DNA from: Methanolobus vulcani
Lineage (GTDB): Archaea; Halobacteriota; Methanosarcinia; Methanosarcinales; Methanosarcinaceae
Assembly (NCBI RefSeq): GCF_900100715.1
Contig: NZ_FNCA01000004.1
Coordinates: 186,001 to 250,000, forward strand
Length of the DNA stretch: 64,000 bases
Reading direction: 5' to 3'
Shown here in pieces: positions 44,639-54,260 of this stretch. Positions within the stretch are counted from its first letter, which is position 1. The number at the start of each line of letters is the position of its first letter. A program made the translations under genes and the position numbers. The notes under the pieces were generated by a model. That model made no database searches. It was given only the letters and a program-made list of their open reading frames with translations, and was not told where the DNA came from.

Positions 44639-46702
44639 ATGGATATGTCAGAATACAAAGAAATATTTAAAGCAGAATCAGAAGAACATCTGCAACAACT
44701 TAACGATTCACTACTGGGGCTTGAACAAAACCCCAATGATCTGGAATATATCAATACCATGTTCCGTTCAGCGCATACCCTGAAGGGAATGTCGGCTACA
44801 ATGGGTTTTAGCACAATTGCAGAGCTTACTCATGAAATGGAAAACCTGATGGACATGGTTAGGAAATCACAGGTTGAAGTGAGCAATGGATTAATAGACA
44901 TTCTTTTTGAATGCCTGGATACGCTGGAAGCCCTCGTTGAAGCTGTTGACAGTGGAGAGGAAGTAGACATTGCACATCTTCAGGCAACTCTTGCACAGGC
45001 TATGGAAGGAACCATGCCGGTACAGGAGATCAAGGGATCTGTAACTGCAAGTATCGATACCATTCAAAATGAGATTGGTAAGGAAATTCCCGAAAATACA
45101 GCAGATGCAGAAACAAAGACAGACGTTGCTCCTGTTATCGACAATGTTGAATTGTCAGATAATGAAAAGCAAGCGATACAGGATGCCATAGATGAAGGTA
45201 ACCGTGTAGTATCACTGAAAGTTATTCTTGATGAGTCATGCGTTCTGAAATCTGCCAGATCAACACTGGTACTTATCAATGTATCCAAGATGGGAGAAAT
45301 AATAAAATGTGTCCCAACTGAAGCTGAACTTGAAGATGAGAAATTTGATCTGGAATTTTCGGTAATCTTCGCAACAAAGTCAGCAGATGAGGATATAGTG
45401 GGTACTATTAAAAAGATCTCAGAGATTAAGGATGTAATTCCTACAACAGTTGCTGAAACTTCAGGAGTTGAAGAAAAGCAGCAGGAAAAGAAATCAGAAG
45501 AAACTGAAGAAAAGAAAAATACTTCTGCTGTTAAGAGATCAGATGCTGTCAAGAGCATACAGAGTGTAAGAGTTAATATAGAACGCCTTGACAACCTGAT
45601 GAACCTTGTAGGAGAACTTATTATCAACAAGATCAGGCTGAATCAGCTTGCATCTGACCTTAATGCAAAGGATCTGGATGAATCCCTTGCAAACCTTGAC
45701 AGGCTTACAAATGAGATCCAGACCGAGGTAATGGAATCAAGAATGGTCCCAATTGACCAGATATTCAGCAGATTCCCGAGAATGGTACGAGACCTTGCAA
45801 AGTCTGAAGGAAAACAGATCAATCTTATTATTGAAGGTAAAGAGATCGAACTGGACAGGACCGTACTGGATGAGATCGGCGATCCACTGGTTCACCTTCT
45901 AAGAAATGCTGTAGACCACGGAATCGAATCCGAACAAGAGCGTAAGCAACTGGGAAAACCTGTAGCAGGTCTTGTAAGACTGGCAGCTTCACGTCAGAGG
46001 AACAGTGTTCTCATCGAGGTAGAGGATGACGGTAAAGGAATGGAACCTGGACATCTGCGGGACATAGCTGTCAAAAAGGGCCTTTTGACCAGAGAAGAAG
46101 TTGATAAGTTATCAGACAACGATGCACTGAATCTTATATTCATGCCTGGTTTTAGCGGAGCAAAGGTAGTCACCGATATCTCTGGAAGAGGTGTCGGGAT
46201 GGATGCAGTCAAAACAAAGATCGAAGCTCTGGGAGGAAGTGTAAAGATAAGTTCCGTACCGGGCCAGGGTAGCATAATGAAACTACAATTACCGTTGACA
46301 GTTGCGATCATTCAGTCACTCATGGTTACCGTAGCCGGTGAAACTTATGCCATTCCTCTTGGAAATGTAATCCGTGATGTAGGAATTAAAGCCAGCGACA
46401 TAAAGACCATAGAAGGAAAAGAAGTCATCATGCTCAGGGGAGAAGTGCTTCCATTACTAAGATTGCATGATGTACTTGAATGCCCCACCGAAGAGGAAGA
46501 AAAACAGAATCTCATCGTTGTGGTTGTAGAAAAGATGGGAAGTAACATCGGACTGGTAGTTGATGACCTTCTTGGACAGCAGGAAGTTATCATCAAGACA
46601 CTTGATAATAAGCTTTTGAAAAATATGAAAGGATTCGCAGGTGCAACCATCCTGGGAGATGGAAGTGTTGCTCTTATCCTTGATATTGCTACATTGATCT
46701 AA
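44639..46702 (+). CDS. cheA: CheA histidine kinase
   Basis: 687 residues from the ATG at 44639 (GGTG five bases before); GTG at 44633 overlaps that site. Domains: HPt (about 1-110, phospho-His in RSAHTLKGM), a P2-like regulator-binding domain (about 170-265), an acidic linker, dimerisation (about 300-370), HATPase (about 375-545: HLLRNAVDHGIE, VEDDGKGM, GRGVGMDAV) and a CheW-like C-terminal domain (about 550-687). It phosphorylates CheY and CheB. Confidence 0.96.
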   Translation: MDMSEYKEIFKAESEEHLQQLNDSLLGLEQNPNDLEYINTMFRSAHTLKGMSATMGFSTIAELTHEMENLMDMVRKSQVEVSNGLIDILFECLDTLEALVEAVDSGEEVDIAHLQATLAQAMEGTMPVQEIKGSVTASIDTIQNEIGKEIPENTADAETKTDVAPVIDNVELSDNEKQAIQDAIDEGNRVVSLKVILDESCVLKSARSTLVLINVSKMGEIIKCVPTEAELEDEKFDLEFSVIFATKSADEDIVGTIKKISEIKDVIPTTVAETSGVEEKQQEKKSEETEEKKNTSAVKRSDAVKSIQSVRVNIERLDNLMNLVGELIINKIRLNQLASDLNAKDLDESLANLDRLTNEIQTEVMESRMVPIDQIFSRFPRMVRDLAKSEGKQINLIIEGKEIELDRTVLDEIGDPLVHLLRNAVDHGIESEQERKQLGKPVAGLVRLAASRQRNSVLIEVEDDGKGMEPGHLRDIAVKKGLLTREEVDKLSDNDALNLIFMPGFSGAKVVTDISGRGVGMDAVKTKIEALGGSVKISSVPGQGSIMKLQLPLTVAIIQSLMVTVAGETYAIPLGNVIRDVGIKASDIKTIEGKEVIMLRGEVLPLLRLHDVLECPTEEEEKQNLIVVVVEKMGSNIGLVVDDLLGQQEVIIKTLDNKLLKNMKGFAGATILGDGSVALILDIATLI

Positions 46703-46717
46703 AGATGAGGGAATAAT

Positions 46718-47335
46718 ATGACAGAATTGGACGAAATGGCAAGAGGAGCATTTCAAGAGGCCGGAAATATTGGAATGGGACATCTGGCCACTTCACTTTC
46801 AAAAATGGTGAACAGGGATGTGAAAATCGATATCCCTGTAGTAGAAATGCTCAGTCTGGATGAGATAATCGCAAAAAGCAATGAAGAAGGCAAGAACAAG
46901 AGTGTGGTTGGAATTCATCTTCACATTACAGGTGACGTGTCAGGAGGAACCCTCATACTACTCCCTAAGTTCTCAGCACTATCATTTTCAGATCTGCTGA
47001 TGAAAAAATCAATTGGATCCACAAATAAGATAGAAGAGCCGCAGATCAAAAAGCTCCGCGAAATGGGAGTAAATCTTTGCAGCGCTTATATGCGTGTTGT
47101 AAATGAATTCCTTGGAATAAATCTCAACATTGGAAATCCCAGCATGGAAGTTAACATGGAGGGAGTAGGAGATTTCATCAAACAGGAAATTGGAGAACTT
47201 GCGGACCAGTTCATAGTAGTTAAAGGTGAATGTCTGATACCTTCTACAAACTCAAAGAACGAATTCAACATGCTTTTTGAACCCGGTGCCACGGATGTAA
47301 TTATGGCAGCTATCATGAAGAAAATGATGGGATAA
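46718..47335 (+). CDS. CheC-like phosphatase paralogue 1
   Basis: 205 residues. The first CheC active-site motif is intact (FQEAGNIGMGHLATSLSKM, Glu and Asn three apart). The second is degenerate (REMGVNLCSAYMRVVNEF: Glu kept, Asn replaced by Val). CheC/CheX proteins remove phosphate from CheY-P, and CheC also binds CheD. With one site lost this protein may be a weaker phosphatase or a regulatory subunit. GAGGG precedes the ATG by seven bases. Confidence 0.88.
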   Translation: MTELDEMARGAFQEAGNIGMGHLATSLSKMVNRDVKIDIPVVEMLSLDEIIAKSNEEGKNKSVVGIHLHITGDVSGGTLILLPKFSALSFSDLLMKKSIGSTNKIEEPQIKKLREMGVNLCSAYMRVVNEFLGINLNIGNPSMEVNMEGVGDFIKQEIGELADQFIVVKGECLIPSTNSKNEFNMLFEPGATDVIMAAIMKKMMG

Positions 47336-47336
47336 G

Positions 47337-49457
47337 ATGAACAGTGCCCATTTTGCCCTGGATATAGGAACAAGAACTGTTGTGGGACTTGTTACAGAAG
47401 ATGGGAACCTCAACATAAAAGCTGCGTGTGTCCATGAACACAACGAGCGCAGCATGCAGGATGGGCAAATTCATGATGTAGAAAAAGTTGCAATGGTTGT
47501 TGATGAGGTCAGAAAGAACCTGGAAAAACAAACCGGATGTAAATTATCAAAAGTTGCTGTGGCCGTTGCAGGAAGAGCACTTAAAACATCAAAAGTAAAA
47601 GTTTCAGTAGAGATGCCTTACAGAGAAATTAGTCGTGAGGACATCTCTGAACTGGAATTTGAAGCAGTTGCACGTGCAGGCAACGAACTTGGAAATGATA
47701 AAGGATTTAATTGTGTTGGGTACTCGGTTGTTCGCTACGAACTTGACGGAGAATGCATTTCCAATATAATAGGACAAAAGGGAAGTGCGGTCACACTAGA
47801 AGTACTTGCTACTTTTTTACCGGAAGCTGTAATAAGTAGCATGTTTGCTGTACTTGACAGATGCGGACTTGAAGCCTCAAGCGTAACCCTTGAACCCATA
47901 GCAGCACTTAATGTTGCAATACCTGCTGACATGCGCAAACTCAATATTGCGCTTGTGGATATCGGAGCAGGAACATCCGATATTGCAATTACGGATAACG
48001 GAACCGTTATTGGTTATGGAATGGTCCCTGAAGCAGGGGATGAAATTACTGATTTTATATGTGATTATTATCTGGTTGATTTTAAGAAGGGAGAAAATAT
48101 CAAAAGGTCCCTTACAAGCAAAGATAAAATTGAACTTGAAGACATCTTTGGTGTTACCACTGAAGTCCCGGTAAGTCAGGTAATAGCTGACATAGAGCAT
48201 GAAGTGGATAAGCTTGCAATGCATATCGCCGAAGAGATATTGTCGATCAATGAGAAAGTTCCACGTGCAGTGGCTCTTGTAGGCGGAGGTTCGCAGACTG
48301 TCGGACTAAGAGAACATCTTTCAAAACACCTAGACATACCTGTGCAGAGAATTGGTTCACGTCTTCCCAAACAGATAGAAGGCCTGTCAGATAACACTGG
48401 AATTGTCACCGGTGCGGATATGATAACACCACTTGGCATAGCCCGTATGGCAATTCTTGATGAAGGCATAGAATTCATTGATCTGACAGTGAATGATCTG
48501 GAAATCCACCTGATGGATATCAATGGACTCTCTGTTATGGATGCACTTGTTGCAGCGAAAGTCAAACGTCTTTATCCACGCCCCGGAATGGCACTTAGCC
48601 TAACAATTAATTCCGAATTCAGGACCATTGAGGGAGATATGGGTGAACATGCTACTATATTCCACAATGGCAAAAAAGCAAGTCTAGGTGACCCTGTACA
48701 CAAAGGTTCTGTTATTGAGTTCACAGCACCAGTGGATGGAAAAAATGCTCATCTGAAAGTTAAAGACCTGATAAAGATGCAGGAACTGAAGACCGAACTT
48801 AACATTAATGTCAACTACAAGGAAATAGAGATGGCGCCTCTTGTAACCATAAATGGAAAAAAAGCATCTTTTGACGATATAATACCTGACAGGTCTGATA
48901 TTAAGATACGAACTCCCAATCTGGAGGACGTTCTTAATGCGGAATTTGGAAATGATGAACTTGAAAAGATATCAGTTGTGATCAATAATAATATCCAGTA
49001 TTTTGACAGGATAAATTATTCAGTCAGGCTTAATGGTAACTCTGTTGACAGAGAAGAACTTTCACAACAACCAATCAGGGATAACGATATAATATTTATT
49101 GAAAAGTCAGAGTTTAATTACAGGATCGAGAACATCCTGGGCAAACCTGAAGAAGGCAAAAAGATCAGCGTCGTACTCAATGGCAATGAGATCGTATTTG
49201 ATGGATCAATGCCACAAATTGGCCTTAATGGAAAAAGGGCATCTCTTTCTGATAGAATTGATGATGGGGACAACATCACGTTGAAAATGGGGGAAGATGC
49301 AGATCCGATACTTTCGGACCTGTTCGAATTTATGGATATTAAAAAGGAAGAACTTGTGGGCAAGAGAATGAGACTTCTTGTGAACAATGTTCCTGCCAGA
49401 TTTACAACCCCTTTGAGGGATGGAAACAATGTGACAATAGAATTTGCAGAGGTATAA
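47337..49457 (+). CDS. FtsA/PilM-like actin-family ATPase with beta-grasp-like repeats
   Basis: 706 residues. The first half (about 1-385) is an actin/Hsp70-fold ATPase of the FtsA/PilM type: ALDIGTRTVVGLV (phosphate 1), a PYREISRED-containing 1C-like insertion, LVDIGAGTSDIAI (phosphate 2) and VALVGGGSQTVGL (adenosine). The second half has repeated units of the form NGKKAS...DGD.I (near residues 441, 502 and 625, and TPLRDGNNVTIEF at the end), which look like MoaD/ThiS-type beta-grasp modules. Long FtsA-like proteins with such tails are known to me from Clostridia. Archaea lack classical FtsA, and placement inside a che operon is unusual. It starts two bases after the CheC-like gene and ends four before cheR. 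Confidence 0.85.
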   Translation: MNSAHFALDIGTRTVVGLVTEDGNLNIKAACVHEHNERSMQDGQIHDVEKVAMVVDEVRKNLEKQTGCKLSKVAVAVAGRALKTSKVKVSVEMPYREISREDISELEFEAVARAGNELGNDKGFNCVGYSVVRYELDGECISNIIGQKGSAVTLEVLATFLPEAVISSMFAVLDRCGLEASSVTLEPIAALNVAIPADMRKLNIALVDIGAGTSDIAITDNGTVIGYGMVPEAGDEITDFICDYYLVDFKKGENIKRSLTSKDKIELEDIFGVTTEVPVSQVIADIEHEVDKLAMHIAEEILSINEKVPRAVALVGGGSQTVGLREHLSKHLDIPVQRIGSRLPKQIEGLSDNTGIVTGADMITPLGIARMAILDEGIEFIDLTVNDLEIHLMDINGLSVMDALVAAKVKRLYPRPGMALSLTINSEFRTIEGDMGEHATIFHNGKKASLGDPVHKGSVIEFTAPVDGKNAHLKVKDLIKMQELKTELNINVNYKEIEMAPLVTINGKKASFDDIIPDRSDIKIRTPNLEDVLNAEFGNDELEKISVVINNNIQYFDRINYSVRLNGNSVDREELSQQPIRDNDIIFIEKSEFNYRIENILGKPEEGKKISVVLNGNEIVFDGSMPQIGLNGKRASLSDRIDDGDNITLKMGEDADPILSDLFEFMDIKKEELVGKRMRLLVNNVPARFTTPLRDGNNVTIEFAEV

Positions 49458-49460
49458 AAA

Positions 49461-50285
49461 ATGCTTAAAGCCGTTGGGAAAAATGAAGAGGAGTATTACG
49501 AAATACTGAAGAACCTTATCCAGAAAAACCTTGGATTTAATTCAAACCAGTATAAGGACTCTCACTTCAAAAGAAGGATCGATGTCAGATTGCGTGCAAC
49601 AAATGTCAAGAATTACAAAGAGTATGTAGAATTGCTGCAAAATGACAAGAATGAGTATCCAGAACTTATGGAAACACTGACAGTCAATGTTACGAATTTT
49701 TTCAGGAATCCTGAAGTGTATGATATTGTGGAAAAAGAAGTACTGCCAGCAATAATCAAATCAAAGAACATCGGCCTGCGTTCAATTAGAATTTGGAGTG
49801 CAGGATGTTCCATCGGTGTAGAAGCGTATTCTATAGCAATGTTATTGAATCATCTCCTAGGACATGATTTCAATAAATATAACATCAAGATCACCGGCAC
49901 CGATATCGATAAGGAGAGTCTCCTAAAAGCCCAGAGCGGTGTGTATTCCGATGCAGAGATGAAAGATGTCAGACCTGCTTTTCTTAAGAAATACTTTACC
50001 AAGGAAGATGGAAAATACATCGTTTCAGATGAACTGAAAAAGATCACACAGTTCAAGAAACAGGATCTGATATCAGGCCCAAAAATGAGTGGGTTTGATG
50101 CAGTTTTCTGTAGAAATGTTACTATTTATTTCCAGAAAGAACTGCAAGAACAGTTATATATGGACTTTTACGATGCACTTGGAAAAGATGGTTTCTTTGT
50201 GATGGGAAAGACAGAGACATTAATAGGACCATCCAAGGACAAATTCAAACCTTACAATTCCAAGGAGAGAATCTACCAGAAATGA
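49461..50285 (+). CDS. cheR: CheR receptor methyltransferase
   Basis: 274 residues. The N-terminal helical domain (HFKRRIDVRLRAT) is followed by the SAM-binding domain: ETLTVNVTNFFRNPEVY, WSAGCSIGVEAYSIAMLL, TGTDIDKESL and DAVFCRNVTIYF. It methylates receptor glutamates with SAM. GAGGT lies upstream of the ATG, inside the end of the FtsA-like gene. Confidence 0.96.
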   Translation: MLKAVGKNEEEYYEILKNLIQKNLGFNSNQYKDSHFKRRIDVRLRATNVKNYKEYVELLQNDKNEYPELMETLTVNVTNFFRNPEVYDIVEKEVLPAIIKSKNIGLRSIRIWSAGCSIGVEAYSIAMLLNHLLGHDFNKYNIKITGTDIDKESLLKAQSGVYSDAEMKDVRPAFLKKYFTKEDGKYIVSDELKKITQFKKQDLISGPKMSGFDAVFCRNVTIYFQKELQEQLYMDFYDALGKDGFFVMGKTETLIGPSKDKFKPYNSKERIYQK

Positions 50286-50356
50286 CATTACCAGAAATGA
50301 CATGAAAATAATATCAGGAAATGGCATCCTTAAAACGTAAATCATGGAGTTTGGAA

Positions 50357-50971
50357 ATGAAACATAAGATATCAAACCTGAGCGAGTTGCAGTTAAGTGC
50401 CCTGAGGGAAATTGTGAACATCGGCGTTGGAAACGCTGTGACATCGCTTTCCAAAATGATAGAAACAGGAGTAAAAATAGAAGTTCCTGACTTTAAAGTT
50501 GAGCTTATAGAAGATGTTCCGGAAGTACTTGGAGGAGCTGCTAACGTTGTATCAGGGGTTATCATGCATGTTAATGGTGATATTGAAGGATACATCATTA
50601 TGATGCTGCCTGAAGAAGCCGCTCAGACAATCTGTGAGATAATTACTCACGAAGAGAATACGGATATTCTGACACCTCTTAACCAATCACTCATTGAAGA
50701 GGTAGGCCATATTCTTGCAGGATCTTATGTAAGTTCATTATCTGATTTCCTGGGTCTGAACATAAAGATTTCCACACCAATGCAGACCTTTGACATGCTG
50801 GGTGCCATAATTGACCAGATACTTATAGAGATGAGTCAGAAAGTAGAGCATGCGCTTCTTTTTGACACTCTGTTCATAATTCAGGATAACAGGACAGATG
50901 GATTCTTCCTCACAATGTTTGATCCTGATTCCATGGACACTATTATTGAACGTATTGAAAAGATGATCTGA
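50357..50971 (+). CDS. CheC-like phosphatase paralogue 2
   Basis: 204 residues from the ATG at 50357, seven bases after GGAG; the frame is open to 50321. Motif one is intact (REIVNIGVGNAVTSLSKM). Motif two has His where Asn is expected (EEVGHILAGSYVSSLSDFL). The wider fold, with GDIEGYIIMMLP, is typical CheC. Confidence 0.9.
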   Translation: MKHKISNLSELQLSALREIVNIGVGNAVTSLSKMIETGVKIEVPDFKVELIEDVPEVLGGAANVVSGVIMHVNGDIEGYIIMMLPEEAAQTICEIITHEENTDILTPLNQSLIEEVGHILAGSYVSSLSDFLGLNIKISTPMQTFDMLGAIIDQILIEMSQKVEHALLFDTLFIIQDNRTDGFFLTMFDPDSMDTIIERIEKMI

Positions 50972-50985
50972 CAGGAGAGAAATGA

Positions 50986-51594
50986 ATGAACATAGTACTT
51001 GATAAGTTCTATTACGATGCATTAAATGAAGTGGGAAATATTGGAATGGGAAATGCTACAACTGCACTCTCACAACTTGTGGGCAAGTCAATACAGGTCA
51101 GCGGTTCCTCCCTTACATTGCTTAAAGCCCAGGATATTTCAGAGAATATTAATTCAGAAAAAGTTGGTGCTATAGTCAGAGTAATGGGAGATATGAACGG
51201 CGGATTCATACTGGTTCTTGGTAAAAACCATTCCGATGTCCTGGCTGATATGCTACTAAAGGACGGCGCTGAAGACAATTACATGAAAATATCCGCATTC
51301 ATTGAGGTTGCAAATATCCTTGCTGGTAGTTATTATAACGCACTTTCCAAATTCCTGAACCTTTCAATCATACCTTCAATTCCTGTCATATCTGAAGGTA
51401 CTACTGATGAAATATTTGAGAAGGCAAAAAAACACATGAGCGGGAAGATCGAACACATCTTTGGCCTGACAACCTTGTTTGAGATCAAAGGAGAAGATGA
51501 GTACCATAGTCTGAGCGGTGATATGTACATGCTTCTGGATACAGCTTCTTTGCAATCAGTCATCGACAGGATAGAAGAAATGCGTACGAGATAA
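50986..51594 (+). CDS. cheC: CheC-like phosphatase paralogue 3, both active sites intact
   Basis: 202 residues with AGGAG eight bases before the ATG. Both motifs keep Glu and Asn (NEVGNIGMGNATTALSQL and IEVANILAGSYYNALSKFL), so this is the most likely working CheY-P phosphatase of the set and the probable CheD partner, being directly before cheD. Confidence 0.92.
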   Translation: MNIVLDKFYYDALNEVGNIGMGNATTALSQLVGKSIQVSGSSLTLLKAQDISENINSEKVGAIVRVMGDMNGGFILVLGKNHSDVLADMLLKDGAEDNYMKISAFIEVANILAGSYYNALSKFLNLSIIPSIPVISEGTTDEIFEKAKKHMSGKIEHIFGLTTLFEIKGEDEYHSLSGDMYMLLDTASLQSVIDRIEEMRTR

Positions 51595-51596
51595 AC

Positions 51597-52070
51597 ATGA
51601 TAATAGTGGGAATGGCTGACAGCGCTGTTGCAAAGAAACCTGCAAAACTCACCACTCTTGGACTGGGATCTTGTGTGGGAATCTCAATGTATGACAAAAG
51701 CACAGGTGTTGGCGGTATGGTGCATATTATGCTTCCAAGCATAGAGAATGCAAGAGCAAAAGACAATATCGCTAAATTTGCAGATACAGGAATACCTGCA
51801 CTTCTGGATGAAATGGTAGAAACAGGTGCATATAAGCACCGGACCATTGCAAAAATTGCAGGCGGTGCAAGCATGTTCTCATTTAATTCAAAAACCCAGC
51901 TCAACATAGGGGAAAGGAACGTAGCAGCTACAAAGGATGCTTTGAAACAACTTAAGATACCCATTGTTGCTGAGGATACTGGACAGAACTATGGACGTAC
52001 CATTGTGCTTGACACTGAAAACGGAGAACTTACTGTCAAAAGCGCACTGAAAGGTATAAAAGTATATTAA
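51597..52070 (+). CDS. cheD: CheD receptor deamidase
   Basis: 157 residues. TLGLGSCVGISMYD carries the catalytic Cys and GGMVHIMLP the His. CheD deamidates receptor glutamines and is held by CheC. The start IIVGMADSAVAKKP fits the family. Two bases after the cheC stop. Confidence 0.95.
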   Translation: MIIVGMADSAVAKKPAKLTTLGLGSCVGISMYDKSTGVGGMVHIMLPSIENARAKDNIAKFADTGIPALLDEMVETGAYKHRTIAKIAGGASMFSFNSKTQLNIGERNVAATKDALKQLKIPIVAEDTGQNYGRTIVLDTENGELTVKSALKGIKVY

Positions 52071-52121
52071 TATATACAACGTAATAATATATCACATGGA
52101 TGAATAATAGGTGACAGCAGG

Positions 52122-53153
52122 ATGTTAACTCCGGAAATTACTATAACACACATAATTTTTATATCCATATCATTAGCGTGTGGATTGGCAGCAATATACT
52201 TCTGGGTAAAGGTCTATTTTGAAACTAAAAAAGGATCCATTGCCTGGTTACTTCTTGCACTTACAGCTATATTCCTTGTCACATCCTCAATATTCCCATC
52301 AATTGCTATTGGTTCTCAGGATCAGGATATCACAGAACTGATTTTCCTGTTCCTTGGTTTCTGGAGTGCTGTCTATACCAGTATATTTGCCGCTGCCGGA
52401 TTTTTGATGCTTCAGGCATTTAGGACGATTCCAAGGGAAAAACTTGGAGATTTCCTTATTGAGGGAATGGTATTCACAAAACCTATTGAATCCGAAGATG
52501 ACATGGAAGAACTGCCGGAAGTAGAGCAGATGTCAAAACTTCTCAGCAGGTCAACACTTATTGAATACACACCCAAGACCCGATATGAGGATTCTGTCAT
52601 AGAGATCTGTCTTCGCCTTTATGGAGAAATGGTGAACACTGTTCTGGTATCAACACAACCACGTACTGAAATGTACAAAGAGAAAATAGGAGATCTGATG
52701 GATATAGGCGCAATGAAGTTCATCGAGATATCATCCACAAGCAAACATGTAAGCAATGAAGATGGAATTGTAAAATTGCCTGCAGATGAGATAGAGAAGT
52801 TCTTTGAACTTACAAGTAAGCTTCCCGAGGGTTGTGCTGTTATCTTTGAACCTATTAGCCAGTTGATCCTGACAGACGGTGAACAGAGAACCTATGAATT
52901 TATGTCTGAAATGGTAGAGCGTTTCTCTGCAAGTCAGTTAGTTCTTGTAGGTCTTATCAATAAGGACGCACATAACTCACAGACCATTTCCAAATTCGAA
53001 GGCCTATTCCTGAACCTTGCGGAAGAGAGGGATGCAAAGATCCGTGTTGTAAAGGGTGGAAAAGAGGAATACATCAGATTCTATGTAGGAGAGAAATTTT
53101 TCATGGAACAGGATGTAGAGGTTATACTTGAGGAAAAAAAGGTTGAGTTCTGA
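52122..53153 (+). CDS. Membrane protein with degenerate RecA-like (DUF835/DUF7504-type) domain
   Basis: 343 residues. Three membrane helices (about 8-28, 38-62 and 70-102) precede a cytoplasmic domain (about 150-330). That domain has the order of a RecA/KaiC-like fold without a Walker A motif: YEDSVIEICLRLYGE, NTVLVSTQPRTEMYKEKI, CAVIFEPISQLIL (Walker B position, acid replaced) and SQLVLVGLINKDAH. It resembles DUF835-type archaeal signalling domains. Its stop overlaps the next cheC-like gene (TGATG), so it is translated with the chemotaxis set. Confidence 0.65.
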   Translation: MLTPEITITHIIFISISLACGLAAIYFWVKVYFETKKGSIAWLLLALTAIFLVTSSIFPSIAIGSQDQDITELIFLFLGFWSAVYTSIFAAAGFLMLQAFRTIPREKLGDFLIEGMVFTKPIESEDDMEELPEVEQMSKLLSRSTLIEYTPKTRYEDSVIEICLRLYGEMVNTVLVSTQPRTEMYKEKIGDLMDIGAMKFIEISSTSKHVSNEDGIVKLPADEIEKFFELTSKLPEGCAVIFEPISQLILTDGEQRTYEFMSEMVERFSASQLVLVGLINKDAHNSQTISKFEGLFLNLAEERDAKIRVVKGGKEEYIRFYVGEKFFMEQDVEVILEEKKVEF

Positions 53154-53779
53154 TGAGCAGGCAACTTGACAATTTTCTAATTGATGCATTCAAGGAGATA
53201 GGCAGTATAGGCATGGGAAATGCTACTACTTCCCTGTCCAAACTTATTGAGAAAAGAGTCCAGCTAAACCTTTCAGATGCACGTTTGTTCGAGCCGTCCG
53301 CTATTGTCGATATGATACCGGATTCTATCACAATGACCAGCATTATGATGCCGGTTCACGGGGATCTTAATGGTCTTGCAATGATGCTTTTCGAATTTGG
53401 TAATGCAGTTTATCTTAGCAATTTGCTATTGCAGAGTATTGAGCATGATGATGATCCAAGTATCTATGAATCTGCACTGCTTGAAACCGGGAACATTATT
53501 GCAGGCTCATACCTGAATTCTCTTGCATCTTTCCTTGATCTTAAGATCATGCACTCTGTACCCGACATCAGCATCGGCACTATTGATGATATTTTGAAAA
53601 AAGGACTTGGAAAAATGCAGAAAGAACCAGAGGGAATTCTTAACATTGAAACTATGTTCATGGTCTATTCATCTGAAAAAGATGTTGGAGCCGGTACAAT
53701 ATATGGTGACATGTTTCTGCTGCTGGATAGTGAATCTTTAGACAGGATGCAGAATTCCATCCATGAAATGCTTAAATAA
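53153..53779 (+). CDS. CheC-like phosphatase paralogue 4
   Basis: 208 residues. Motif one has Ser in place of Asn (KEIGSIGMGNATTSLSKL), while motif two is intact (LETGNIIAGSYLNSLASFL). It overlaps the membrane protein gene by one base. Together with paralogues 1-3 it makes four CheC-like proteins in one operon. Confidence 0.9.
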   Translation: MSRQLDNFLIDAFKEIGSIGMGNATTSLSKLIEKRVQLNLSDARLFEPSAIVDMIPDSITMTSIMMPVHGDLNGLAMMLFEFGNAVYLSNLLLQSIEHDDDPSIYESALLETGNIIAGSYLNSLASFLDLKIMHSVPDISIGTIDDILKKGLGKMQKEPEGILNIETMFMVYSSEKDVGAGTIYGDMFLLLDSESLDRMQNSIHEMLK

Positions 53780-53816
53780 TTTTTTAATAACGAATCAGGT
53801 TTTACGGTTGAACTAT

Positions 53817-54260
53817 ATGAAGAATATCTGGACACAGCATCTGGAACGGTCAAATAATGATGACCGCAACAGGGAAAACACGTTTTCACAGATGTTACAC
53901 TCTCTTGTAAAAAACGAGAATGAGGACTATCTACAGGCAGCCAGCACAGAAACTCCAGACAGTGGAAATAGAACTTATAAACCTGCTCTTAACAAGACAG
54001 AAACTGAGATAAAAACCTGGGTGGCTGAGAGCCATAAAGGATACGAACTTGGAATGGATTCCCTGAAGAAAGATAGTGTTAGGCTTATCTTGTCAGAGGA
54101 TGGGAGACTTATTCTCAGATACGACGTTGCCGGTGAAACACCTTTTGAAATGGCTGTGAAATCTGAAGAAGAAGCTCAGAATATTATTGATGAGGATAAT
54201 GAAACCACTGAACAGCTTTACCCGGATAAACCGGAGCTTAAATGGATTAAAATAATATAA
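53817..54260 (+). CDS. Hypothetical protein at the end of the chemotaxis cluster
   Basis: 147 residues from the ATG at 53817; an upstream in-frame ATG at 53763 overlaps the previous gene. It is soluble and acidic with a disordered N-terminal half and a C-terminal alpha/beta segment (VRLILSEDGRLILRYDVAGETPFEMAVKSEEEAQNII). No family recognised. Confidence 0.55.
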   Translation: MKNIWTQHLERSNNDDRNRENTFSQMLHSLVKNENEDYLQAASTETPDSGNRTYKPALNKTETEIKTWVAESHKGYELGMDSLKKDSVRLILSEDGRLILRYDVAGETPFEMAVKSEEEAQNIIDEDNETTEQLYPDKPELKWIKII

